NCBI GenBank assembly: GCA_017621195.1
Contig: JAGATO010000102.1
Coordinates: 1-7,081, forward strand
DNA: 7,081 nucleotides
From: Bacillota bacterium
GTDB lineage: Bacteria > Bacillota > Clostridia > Peptostreptococcales > Anaerovoracaceae
Direction of reading: 5' to 3'
The translations under genes were made by a program, and so were the position numbers. Positions 1 to 5,686 of this stretch are shown in pieces. Position 1 is the stretch's first letter, and each line of letters starts with the position of its first letter. Below the pieces are notes generated by a model. That model had not been told where the DNA came from. It worked only from the letters and a program-made list of their open reading frames with translations, and made no database searches.

Positions 1-514
1 AAACGCACTGGCGGCAACGGCCATCGCCTTCTGCGCCGGCATCGACGCGGCGGTGATCGAAAAGGTGCTGCGCAGCTTTGCCGGAGTGGAGCACCGTCTG
101 GAGCTGGTTCGCGTGGCGGACGGCGTAAAGTACATCAACGATTCCAAGGGAACCAATCCCGATTCGTCCATTAAGGCCCTGGAGGCCATGGACACGCCGG
201 TGCTTCTGATCGCCGGTGGCTACGATAAAAAATCCTCCTACGAGGAATTCATCCGGGCCTTCGACGGAAAGGTGAAAAAGCTGTTGCTTCTGGGAGTCAC
301 GGCTCCCGCCATCCGCGATACGGCCATCGCCATGGGATATCCTCAGGAGGACATCCTCATGTGCAAGGACATGGACGAATGCGTCCGCCTGGCTTCCGGT
401 CTGGCGGTCAGCGGCGATACGGTGCTGCTGTCTCCGGCCTGCGCCAGCTGGGATATGTACGACAGCTACGAACAGCGGGGACGCCACTTCAAGTCCTGTG
501 TTCGAAACATTTAA
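1..514 (+). CDS. murD: UDP-N-acetylmuramoylalanine--D-glutamate ligase, C-terminal part (5' truncated)
   Basis: MurD is the cytoplasmic ATP-dependent ligase that adds D-glutamate to UDP-MurNAc-L-Ala in peptidoglycan precursor synthesis. The window begins inside the gene: the first whole codon is at base 2, leaving 170 codons of a protein that is usually about 450 residues. What remains is the end of the central domain (NALAATAIAF) and the whole C-terminal Mur ligase domain. Visible landmarks are the NDSKGTNPDS motif (Asp at 140-142, Lys at 146-148), which matches the conserved NDSKATN segment contacting nucleotide and substrate, the LIAGGYDKK loop, and LSPACASWDMYDSYEQRG near the end, a MurD signature. 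The reading frame is open to a TAA at 512-514 with no sign of damage. The next gene starts 24 bases later, consistent with an operon. The assignment is firm; only the truncation limits it. Confidence 0.96.
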   Translation, partial: NALAATAIAFCAGIDAAVIEKVLRSFAGVEHRLELVRVADGVKYINDSKGTNPDSSIKALEAMDTPVLLIAGGYDKKSSYEEFIRAFDGKVKKLLLLGVTAPAIRDTAIAMGYPQEDILMCKDMDECVRLASGLAVSGDTVLLSPACASWDMYDSYEQRGRHFKSCVRNI

Positions 515-538
515 CGAAAACGCGAGGAGAATGGGTGC

Positions 539-1675
539 ATGACGACGGTAGCGGCAAAGACGCTGAAGCAAAAGCGGAAAAAGTTAAAATCGGGAGATTT
601 CGTGCTGACCGTGCTGATGATGGGACTGGTGGTGTTCGGCGTCATCATGGTGTTCAGCGCCAGCTATTACAGCGCGCTGAGCAAGACGGGAAACCCCTAC
701 CAGTATCTGATCCGCGATACCATCTGGGCCGTGGGAGGAACCATAGTCTTTCTGGCGGCCACCCTGGTGGATTATCGCCTCTATCAGAAGCTGGCCTATC
801 CGGCGGCGGTCATCGCGCTGGTCCTTCTGCTGCTGATCTTTACGCCGCTGGGCAAGGACAGCCACGGCGCGGTGCGCTGGCTGCAGGTTGGCCCCATCAC
901 GCTGATGCCCGGTGAGATCACCAAGGTCTGTGCCATCGTCTTCGTAGCCCGGTTCTTCAGCGATCAGCCGAAGCGCATCAAATCCCTGCTGAAGGGGATT
1001 TTGCCGGTTTGCCTTCTGATGCTGGTCTACGTGGGACTGATTCTGAAGCAGCCCAACATGTCCACGGCCATGACGGTGGCCGGGATCATGTGCGGCATGA
1101 TGTTCGTGGCCGGACTGGACTGGATCTGGATCATTGCTTTGGCGGGGCTGGGAGGCGTCGGCTGCTGGGTTCTGCTTCACATGGAAGGAGCGGAATATCG
1201 GCTGCAGAGGTATACCAGCTTTCTGGATCCCTTTGCCGATCCGCAGGGCGCCGGGTATCAGGTGGTGCAGTCCATCCTGGCCATGGGATCCGGCGGACTG
1301 ACCGGCGTGGGATTGGGAAAGTCCATTCAGAAGACGCTGTACCTTCCGGAGCCCCAGAACGATTTCATCTTCGCCATCATCGGAGAGGAGCTGGGCTTCA
1401 TCGGCTGTCTCGTTCTGATGATGGTCTATCTGGTCCTGATCTGGCGGTGCTGCCACATCTGCCTCAACGCGCCCGACATGTTCAGCATGCTTCTGGCCTC
1501 CGGCATCACCATCATGCTGGCGGTACAGGTGCTTCTTAACATTGCCGTCGTTACGTCCTGCATGCCGCCTACCGGCATCATCCTGCCCTTCGTCAGCTAC
1601 GGAGGAAACGCATTGGTCATCTTCATGGGTTCCATGGGGGTCATGCTGAACATTTCGCGCCATTCGGCGGTATAG
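539..1675 (+). CDS. ftsW: SEDS-family peptidoglycan glycosyltransferase FtsW/SpoVE
   Basis: This is a 378-residue polytopic membrane protein of the SEDS family, which polymerises lipid II into glycan strands together with a partner class B penicillin-binding protein. After a basic cytoplasmic N-terminus (about residues 8-18) come hydrophobic segments consistent with the family's usual ten helices. The extracellular-loop motif LPEPQNDFIFAIIGEELG (about residues 269-286) carries the Asp at position 275 (bases 1361-1363) that aligns with the catalytic Asp of FtsW and RodA. QPNMSTAM (171-178) and PPTGIILPFVSYGG (343-356) are further SEDS landmarks; the last reads GGNAL where GGSSL is more common. 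The ATG follows an AGGAG at 525-529 with 9 bases of spacing. An ATG at 531 is out of frame and meets a stop after three codons. In Bacillus the gene at this place is spoVE; sequence alone cannot tell a vegetative FtsW from a cortex-specific SpoVE. Confidence 0.95.
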   Translation: MTTVAAKTLKQKRKKLKSGDFVLTVLMMGLVVFGVIMVFSASYYSALSKTGNPYQYLIRDTIWAVGGTIVFLAATLVDYRLYQKLAYPAAVIALVLLLLIFTPLGKDSHGAVRWLQVGPITLMPGEITKVCAIVFVARFFSDQPKRIKSLLKGILPVCLLMLVYVGLILKQPNMSTAMTVAGIMCGMMFVAGLDWIWIIALAGLGGVGCWVLLHMEGAEYRLQRYTSFLDPFADPQGAGYQVVQSILAMGSGGLTGVGLGKSIQKTLYLPEPQNDFIFAIIGEELGFIGCLVLMMVYLVLIWRCCHICLNAPDMFSMLLASGITIMLAVQVLLNIAVVTSCMPPTGIILPFVSYGGNALVIFMGSMGVMLNISRHSAV

Positions 1676-1680
1676 GAGGT
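1674..1680 (+). promoter_or_regulatory. murG ribosome binding site overlapping the ftsW stop codon
   Basis: The sequence AGGAGGT is a near-perfect Shine-Dalgarno site. Its first two bases are the last two of the ftsW TAG stop (1673-1675), and it lies 6 bases before the murG ATG. This arrangement suggests translational coupling between ftsW and murG and fixes the murG start. Confidence 0.85.
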
Positions 1681-1686
1681 GTCACG

Positions 1687-2784
1687 ATGAAAGTGATTAT
1701 GACCGGCGGCGGTACGGGAGGCCACATCTATCCGGCCATCGCCATCGCGGACAAGATCCGCAGAAGACATCCCGAGGCGGAGATCCTCTTCGTGGGAACG
1801 CAGCGGGGCATGGAAAAGGAACTGGTACCGAAGAACGGCTATCCCATCCGGTTCATCACCGTCAGCGGCTTCCACAGAAAACAGATCTGGAAAAACGTGG
1901 GGACGGCCCGGGATCTGATGAAGGGATTGAAAGAGGCGAAGAAGATCATCGCAGACTTTCAGCCGGATCTGGTCATCGGAACGGGAGGCTACGTCTGCGG
2001 ACCCGTGGTCAGAACGGCCCATAAGATGGGGATTCCCTGCTACATCCACGAGCAGAACGCCTTTCCCGGCATGACAAATAAAATGCTGGAAAAATATGTG
2101 GAAAAGGTGTTTCTCAGCTTCGAAGAGGCAGGAAAATACTTCAAACAGCCGGAGAAGCACGTGGTGACGGGAAATCCCATTCGCCGCAGCTTTCTGGTAG
2201 CCGATACGGATGACTGCCGGAAGAAGCTGAACATCGGACCCAACGACTTTACGGTGCTGTGCTTCGGCGGCAGCCTGGGCGCGGAGAAAATCAACGAAGC
2301 CATGCTGGAGGCCATCCACACCTTCAACGGCGCCAAGGGGCTGCAGGTGATCTTCGGAACGGGAAAGCGTTACTACGACGAGATCTGCCGGGAGATTTCT
2401 TCCTCCGGATTACAGCTGGAGGACAACATCCGGATTTTGCCGTACATTGAAAATATGAACGAGTATCTGAACGCCTGCGACGTTGTGATCAGCCGGGCAG
2501 GTGCGCTGACCATCTCCGAGATCACGGCCTGCGGAAAGGCTTCGATCCTGATCCCGTCTCCCAATGTGACGGGAAATCACCAGTTCTTCAACGCCAAGGT
2601 GGTGGCTGACCGGGGAGGTGCCATCCTGCTGGAAGAGAAGGAGCTGACTGCGGATGCCCTGGTGGCAGCGGTATTGAAGCTGAAGAACAATCCCCAGTAC
2701 CTGAACAAAATGAGCCAGGCCAGCGCCGCGGCGGGACGGATCGACAGCGCAGATGTCATCTATGAAAATTTAAAAATCCGATAG
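1687..2784 (+). CDS. murG: UDP-N-acetylglucosamine--undecaprenyl-PP-MurNAc-pentapeptide GlcNAc transferase (lipid II synthase)
   Basis: MurG is the peripheral membrane glycosyltransferase (family GT28) that transfers GlcNAc from UDP-GlcNAc to lipid I, giving lipid II on the inner face of the membrane. The 365 residues match the family's usual length. In order one sees the N-terminal glycine-rich GGGTGGH (residues 7-13) with the catalytic-region His, HEQNAFPG (121-128), TGNPIRR (161-167), the hinge and donor-domain GGSLGAEKINEA (194-205), and SRAGALTISEI (269-279) with Glu278 in the place of the UDP-GlcNAc-binding Glu. GNHQ (296-299) is the donor-side Gln motif. The ATG is fixed by the preceding AGGAGGT. 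The gene sits 11 bases after ftsW and is followed by the only sizeable gap of the upstream half (84 bases), which contains a strong hairpin. By hand count it has 29 Lys and about 18 Arg, unlike the next gene. Confidence 0.97.
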   Translation: MKVIMTGGGTGGHIYPAIAIADKIRRRHPEAEILFVGTQRGMEKELVPKNGYPIRFITVSGFHRKQIWKNVGTARDLMKGLKEAKKIIADFQPDLVIGTGGYVCGPVVRTAHKMGIPCYIHEQNAFPGMTNKMLEKYVEKVFLSFEEAGKYFKQPEKHVVTGNPIRRSFLVADTDDCRKKLNIGPNDFTVLCFGGSLGAEKINEAMLEAIHTFNGAKGLQVIFGTGKRYYDEICREISSSGLQLEDNIRILPYIENMNEYLNACDVVISRAGALTISEITACGKASILIPSPNVTGNHQFFNAKVVADRGGAILLEEKELTADALVAAVLKLKNNPQYLNKMSQASAAAGRIDSADVIYENLKIR

Positions 2785-2793
2785 AATCGTATC

Positions 2794-2866
2794 ACACCTT
2801 CGTTGGGTCTTCATATTATGGTGAGTGAAACCATTGCGTATGATCTTTGACGGAGGTGTATTTTTT
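2794..2866 (+). promoter_or_regulatory. Long hairpin plus T-run in the murG-murA gap (candidate attenuator/terminator sequestering the murA ribosome site)
   Basis: Bases 2794-2803 pair without a gap with 2850-2859 (ten pairs, one of them G-U). The right arm contains the complete murA Shine-Dalgarno sequence GGAGGTG. Enclosed are two further helices: TCATA 2811-2815 with TATGA 2839-2843, and ATGGT 2818-2822 with ACCAT 2830-2834, capped by a 7-base loop. Immediately after the outer stem come A and six T (2860-2866), the form of an intrinsic terminator, ending two bases before the murA TTG. The pairing is read directly from the sequence; its role is inference. It could partly terminate murG transcripts, hide the murA ribosome site, or both. 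No energy calculation was done, and the central part of the stem (2804-2810 against 2844-2849) is only wobble or unpaired. Confidence 0.5.
2852..2858 (+). promoter_or_regulatory. murA ribosome binding site (decides the TTG start)
   Basis: GGAGGTG lies 10 bases before a TTG at 2869. The reading frame upstream of that TTG is closed by a TGA at 2848-2850, and the protein from the TTG onward matches the normal MurA N-terminus, so this site supports the non-ATG start. The site lies in the 3' arm of the hairpin described for the murG-murA gap. Confidence 0.8.
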
Positions 2867-2868
2867 CA

Positions 2869-4188
2869 TTGGATAGTTATGAGATACGTGGCGGAACGAG
2901 ACTGTCCGGAGAGCTGCGGGCCTCCGGTGCAAAGAACGCAGTCCTGCCCATTTTAGCGGCGTCCGCAATGATTCCCGGCGAGACGGTGCTGGACCACTGT
3001 CCCGATTTGGCGGATGTGGATAACATGTGCCGGATTCTGACCCACCTGGGCTGCCGGATCCGCAGAGAGGGCGAAACGCTGAGGGTGGACGCTTCCCGGC
3101 TTCACTGCTGTTCCGTTCCTGAGGAACTGATGAAGAGTCTGCGTTCCTCGGTGTTTCTGGCGGGGCCGCTGCTTTCCCGCTGCGGTCAGGCAATCCTCAG
3201 CACGCCCGGCGGCTGCGCCATCGGAAAGCGGCCCATCGATCTACACTTTCTGGGACTGACCGCTCTGGGGGCTTCGGTGACGGAACGGGAGGGACGGCTG
3301 TTCTGCCGCAGCGGCAGACTTCGTGGAACGGAGATCCGGCTGGATTACCCTAGCGTCGGAGCTACGGAGAACATCCTCATGGCCGCGGCTTCGGCAGTCG
3401 GCGAGACGGTGCTGACCAACGCGGCGAGAGAACCGGAGATCGTGGATCTGCAGAACTTCCTGAACGGCTGCGGCGCTCAAATCTCCGGCGCCGGAACGTC
3501 CGTCATCCGCATTCGGGGAACGGGGAAACCGCTGCGCTCCTGCCGCTACCGCATCATGGGCGACCGCGTCGAGGGAGGAACGTATCTGATGGCGGCGGCC
3601 GTCACCGGCGGGACGGTGACGGTCCGGGATCTGGACCCCGTCTGGCTGGGTGCGGAGCTTGCCGCGCTGGAACGCATGGGCTGTCGCGTGGAGCGCTCCC
3701 TGCCCGGGGAATGCGAACCTTTCGTGGCGATCCGGGGGCCGCAAGCCCTGCGTTCTCCCGGCTTCGTGAGAGCGGAGCCGTGGCCGGGATTTTCCACCGA
3801 TCTGCAGTCACCGCTGATGGCGCTGTGCACCGTGGCGGAAGGGACGACGGTCATCGAGGATACCGTGTTTGAAAACCGGTTTCAATGCGCCGGTGAACTG
3901 CGGAAGCTGGGAGCGGTGATCCGCGTGAACGGAAGACGGGCGGAGGTGACGGGAACCGCCCCTCTGGCCGGTACGACGGTGACTTCCGGGGATCTGCGGG
4001 GCGGAGCGGCACTGGTGTTGGCAGGACTTGCGGCCCGCGGAAAAACAATTGTAGAAAACATTTGCCATACCGATAGGGGATATGGTAAATTTGATATAGT
4101 TCTGAAAGAACTCGGAGCAAACATAGAGAGAAGAGATGTGAATGAGCGAGAGAGAAGAGGGGAGACCACAGGAGTTTCCGAAGAATAA
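2869..4188 (+). CDS. murA: UDP-N-acetylglucosamine 1-carboxyvinyltransferase (enolpyruvyl transferase)
   Basis: MurA transfers enolpyruvate from PEP to UDP-GlcNAc, the first committed step of peptidoglycan synthesis, in the cytoplasm. The 439 residues span the full EPSP-synthase-like fold. Landmarks are SGAKNA (19-24, Lys22/Asn23), the active-site loop PGGCAIGKRPIDLH (113-126) with catalytic Cys116 in the fosfomycin-target position, PSVGATENILMAAA (161-174), PGFSTDLQ (306-313) with Asp311 in the place of the general base, ENRF (335-338) and TDRGYGKF (401-408) with Arg403. The usual FMH after NR is FQC here. The start is TTG with GGAGGTG 10 bases upstream; an in-frame TGA at 2848-2850 excludes anything earlier. 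The gene body is GC-rich and the product has 45 Arg but only 8 Lys, unlike MurG. The last 47 bases overlap ftsQ, giving a tail of about 18 residues beyond the normal end near LGANIERR. Confidence 0.95.
   Translation: MDSYEIRGGTRLSGELRASGAKNAVLPILAASAMIPGETVLDHCPDLADVDNMCRILTHLGCRIRREGETLRVDASRLHCCSVPEELMKSLRSSVFLAGPLLSRCGQAILSTPGGCAIGKRPIDLHFLGLTALGASVTEREGRLFCRSGRLRGTEIRLDYPSVGATENILMAAASAVGETVLTNAAREPEIVDLQNFLNGCGAQISGAGTSVIRIRGTGKPLRSCRYRIMGDRVEGGTYLMAAAVTGGTVTVRDLDPVWLGAELAALERMGCRVERSLPGECEPFVAIRGPQALRSPGFVRAEPWPGFSTDLQSPLMALCTVAEGTTVIEDTVFENRFQCAGELRKLGAVIRVNGRRAEVTGTAPLAGTTVTSGDLRGGAALVLAGLAARGKTIVENICHTDRGYGKFDIVLKELGANIERRDVNERERRGETTGVSEE
4060..4090 (+). repeat. Inverted repeat inside the 3' end of murA
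   Basis: ATTTGCCATA (4060-4069) pairs with TATGGTAAAT (4081-4090): ten pairs including one G-U in RNA, with an 11-base loop. It lies within codons for the conserved Arg403 region of MurA, so part of the sequence is fixed by the protein, but the AT-rich synonymous choices permit the pairing. It could be an operator, an mRNA processing hairpin or chance. Confidence 0.45.
4092..4100 (+). promoter_or_regulatory. Candidate internal promoter (extended -10) for ftsQ and downstream genes
   Basis: TGATATAGT is a TG-n extended -10 box, with five of six matches to TATAAT at 4095-4100. It nearly equals the box before ftsZ (TGATATAAT). No good -35 sits at the usual distance. A start near 4107 would give an untranslated leader of about 35 bases before the ftsQ ATG at 4142. 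The surrounding murA codons switch to AT-rich synonyms here, which fits selection for something other than the protein, but no transcript evidence exists. Confidence 0.35.
4098..4112 (+). repeat. Short perfect inverted repeat downstream of the internal -10
   Basis: AGTTCT (4098-4103) and AGAACT (4107-4112) are perfectly complementary around a 3-base GAA centre. No T-run follows, so it is not a terminator. It overlaps the end of the candidate -10 box and the expected start point, where an operator or a 5' stabilising hairpin could lie. A repeat this short can arise by chance. Confidence 0.35.
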
Positions 4189-4918
4189 GCGAAGAAAGAA
4201 AAAACGGAAGAAAAAGCATTATCTGCTGAAGTTCATTCTGCTGGTGGCTCTGGCTACGGGGCTGTATTTTCTGCTGACGTCCCATCTGTTCGACATCCAG
4301 AACATCACGGTAGTCGACAATTCCTATTTCACGTCAGAACAGGTGGTTTCGCTCAGTCAGATCAAGATCGGTGAAAACCTGTTTGAAACCAGACTCAACG
4401 ATGCGAAGCAGAGGCTCCTTCAGGAGCCCTATATCAAAAACGCCACCCTGCGGCGGAAACTTCCCGGAACGGTGGAGATCACGCTGGAGGAACGGACCGA
4501 ATACGCGGCGGTGGCCTATGGAATGGAGAGCATTATCATCGACAGCGAAGGCATGGTGCTGCGGGTCGCGTCGGAACGACCGGCCCTGCCTCTGCTTGCC
4601 GGTCTGGAAACGCTGGAAATGACCGAGGGCCAGCCCCTGGTGGTGAAGCAGAACTACTCGCTGACCGACACGCTGAAGCTGATTGCAGTGACGGAGGAAG
4701 CGGGGCTGCATTTCAAGCTGATCCGGATTTCGCCGGTGACGCTGAAGGCGTACATCTACGACAATCTGTATTGCGAGGGAACGCCGGAGAACCTGATCAA
4801 CGGTATGGACAACATCAAGCAGGTGGTGTTCGATCTCTATGACAAGGGGATAGAGAGAGGCGTCATCAAAGTGGGCAGCGACAATTACTATTCGTTCAGC
4901 CCGGACATCGAGCAGTAG
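4142..4918 (+). CDS. ftsQ: Cell division protein FtsQ/DivIB
   Basis: FtsQ (DivIB in Gram-positives) is a bitopic membrane protein that links divisome parts, notably FtsL/DivIC, at the septum. The 258 residues show the standard layout: a cytoplasmic N-terminus with a strongly basic stretch (residues 14-25, almost all Lys and Arg), one membrane helix (about 28-46), then the extracellular POTRA domain (about 50-118: FDIQNITVVDN, IKIGENLFET, PYIKNATLRRKLPGTVEITLEER) and the beta domain (about 120-245). The ATG at 4142 lies inside murA, overlapping it by 47 bases in another frame, and is preceded in its own frame by ATG TGA. Only a loose purine-rich AGAGAAGAG precedes it, so initiation probably depends on ribosomes finishing murA or on the candidate promoter just upstream. 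No other in-frame ATG occurs before residue 128, so the start is well fixed. Confidence 0.92.
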   Translation: MSEREEGRPQEFPKNKRRKKKRKKKHYLLKFILLVALATGLYFLLTSHLFDIQNITVVDNSYFTSEQVVSLSQIKIGENLFETRLNDAKQRLLQEPYIKNATLRRKLPGTVEITLEERTEYAAVAYGMESIIIDSEGMVLRVASERPALPLLAGLETLEMTEGQPLVVKQNYSLTDTLKLIAVTEEAGLHFKLIRISPVTLKAYIYDNLYCEGTPENLINGMDNIKQVVFDLYDKGIERGVIKVGSDNYYSFSPDIEQ

Positions 4919-4930
4919 GGAGAAGAGAGA

Positions 4931-5683
4931 ATGAAAAAATACGGAGGAACGATCCTTTTGGGGATCCTGGCCATTGCGGTGGGCTTGATCATTTCCGTAC
5001 AGATCAACACCAGCCAGGGGATGGAATCGGAACAGGGAGGACTGGTGCCGGTATCCCAGATTCGCGCGCAGGAGACGGAACTGACGAAGCTGCGCAACGA
5101 AAACAGCCAGCTGACCCAGGAGCTGATCGTCAAGGAAGAGCTTCTGATGAAGCTGCAGGATGACAAGGCCAAGGAGGACGATTCTCTGCAGGCCATTTTA
5201 GCCGATCAGGAAAAGTACAAGCTGGCGGCCGGCGTAGTGGAGGTCAAGGGTCCCGGCGTCATCATTACGCTGGAGGATCCGGCGGCGGACGAAGAAATCG
5301 GCGGCAGCTACAGCGAGCTGATCTATCGGTACGACCTGATTCTGGAGCTGGTCAACCGGCTGAGGGAGGCGGGCACCGAGGCCATTTCCATCAACGGCCT
5401 GAGGGTCATCGGAACGACGGAAATCAGCCTGGCCGGAGAAAATGTGAACATCAACGGTACGCCCACATCGCCGCCCTACGCGGTGAAGGCCATCGGAAAT
5501 CCGGATACTCTGGAATCGGCCATCACCATCCGCTTCGGAATTCTGGAACAGATGCGCAGCTACGGAATCCGCACGGACCTGATCAAGCAGGACGAGCTGG
5601 TGATTCCACGGTACAGCGGCGCCATTACGTTCCGCTATGCGAAGCCGGTGACGGAAGCCGATGATGAAGACGGCGAGGAATAG
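4931..5683 (+). CDS. DUF881 family membrane protein (YlxW/YlxX-like), first copy
   Basis: This 250-residue protein belongs to DUF881, a family found between divIB and sbp in many Bacillota; its biochemical role is not established. It has an N-terminal signal anchor or membrane helix (about residues 6-24), a coiled-coil-like stretch rich in Glu, Lys, Leu and Gln (about 43-95), then the DUF881 domain. The domain begins at VEVKGPGVIITLED (103-116) and continues with YDLILELVNRLREAGTEAIS, the NGLRVIGTTEI turn, VNINGTP and YAVKAIGNPDTLESAI. The tail is acidic (TEADDEDGEE). The topology predicts an anchored protein with the domain outside the cell. The ATG at 4931 follows GGGAG (4918-4922) whose first base is the last of the ftsQ stop, suggesting coupling. 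The family call is firm; a link to division or envelope assembly is inferred from position. Confidence 0.88.
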   Translation: MKKYGGTILLGILAIAVGLIISVQINTSQGMESEQGGLVPVSQIRAQETELTKLRNENSQLTQELIVKEELLMKLQDDKAKEDDSLQAILADQEKYKLAAGVVEVKGPGVIITLEDPAADEEIGGSYSELIYRYDLILELVNRLREAGTEAISINGLRVIGTTEISLAGENVNINGTPTSPPYAVKAIGNPDTLESAITIRFGILEQMRSYGIRTDLIKQDELVIPRYSGAITFRYAKPVTEADDEDGEE

Positions 5684-5686
5684 GCC

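Noticed and set aside
531..542. ATG GGT GCA TGA just before ftsW as an alternative start or mini-peptide
   Set aside because: Out of frame with ftsW and only three codons; the AGGAG serves the ATG at 539.
361..915. Open frame of 184 codons on the plus strand over the murD/ftsW junction
   Set aside because: Overlaps two clear genes in another frame; the Arg/Gly-rich product is typical of an off-frame reading of GC-rich DNA.
584..1663. Open frame of 359 codons on the minus strand across ftsW
   Set aside because: It is the antisense shadow of ftsW: the product is rich in His, Gln, Asp and Arg without hydrophobic core or known motif, and has no ribosome site.
2814..2819. TATTAT as a -10 box of a murA promoter
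   Set aside because: The hexamer 17 bases upstream (ATCACA) does not resemble a -35 and there is no TG extension.
4194..4219. A-rich Lys/Arg codons at the start of ftsQ as a programmed frameshift or slippage site
   Set aside because: The longest A run is short, the frame continues normally, and a basic cytoplasmic tail is expected in FtsQ.
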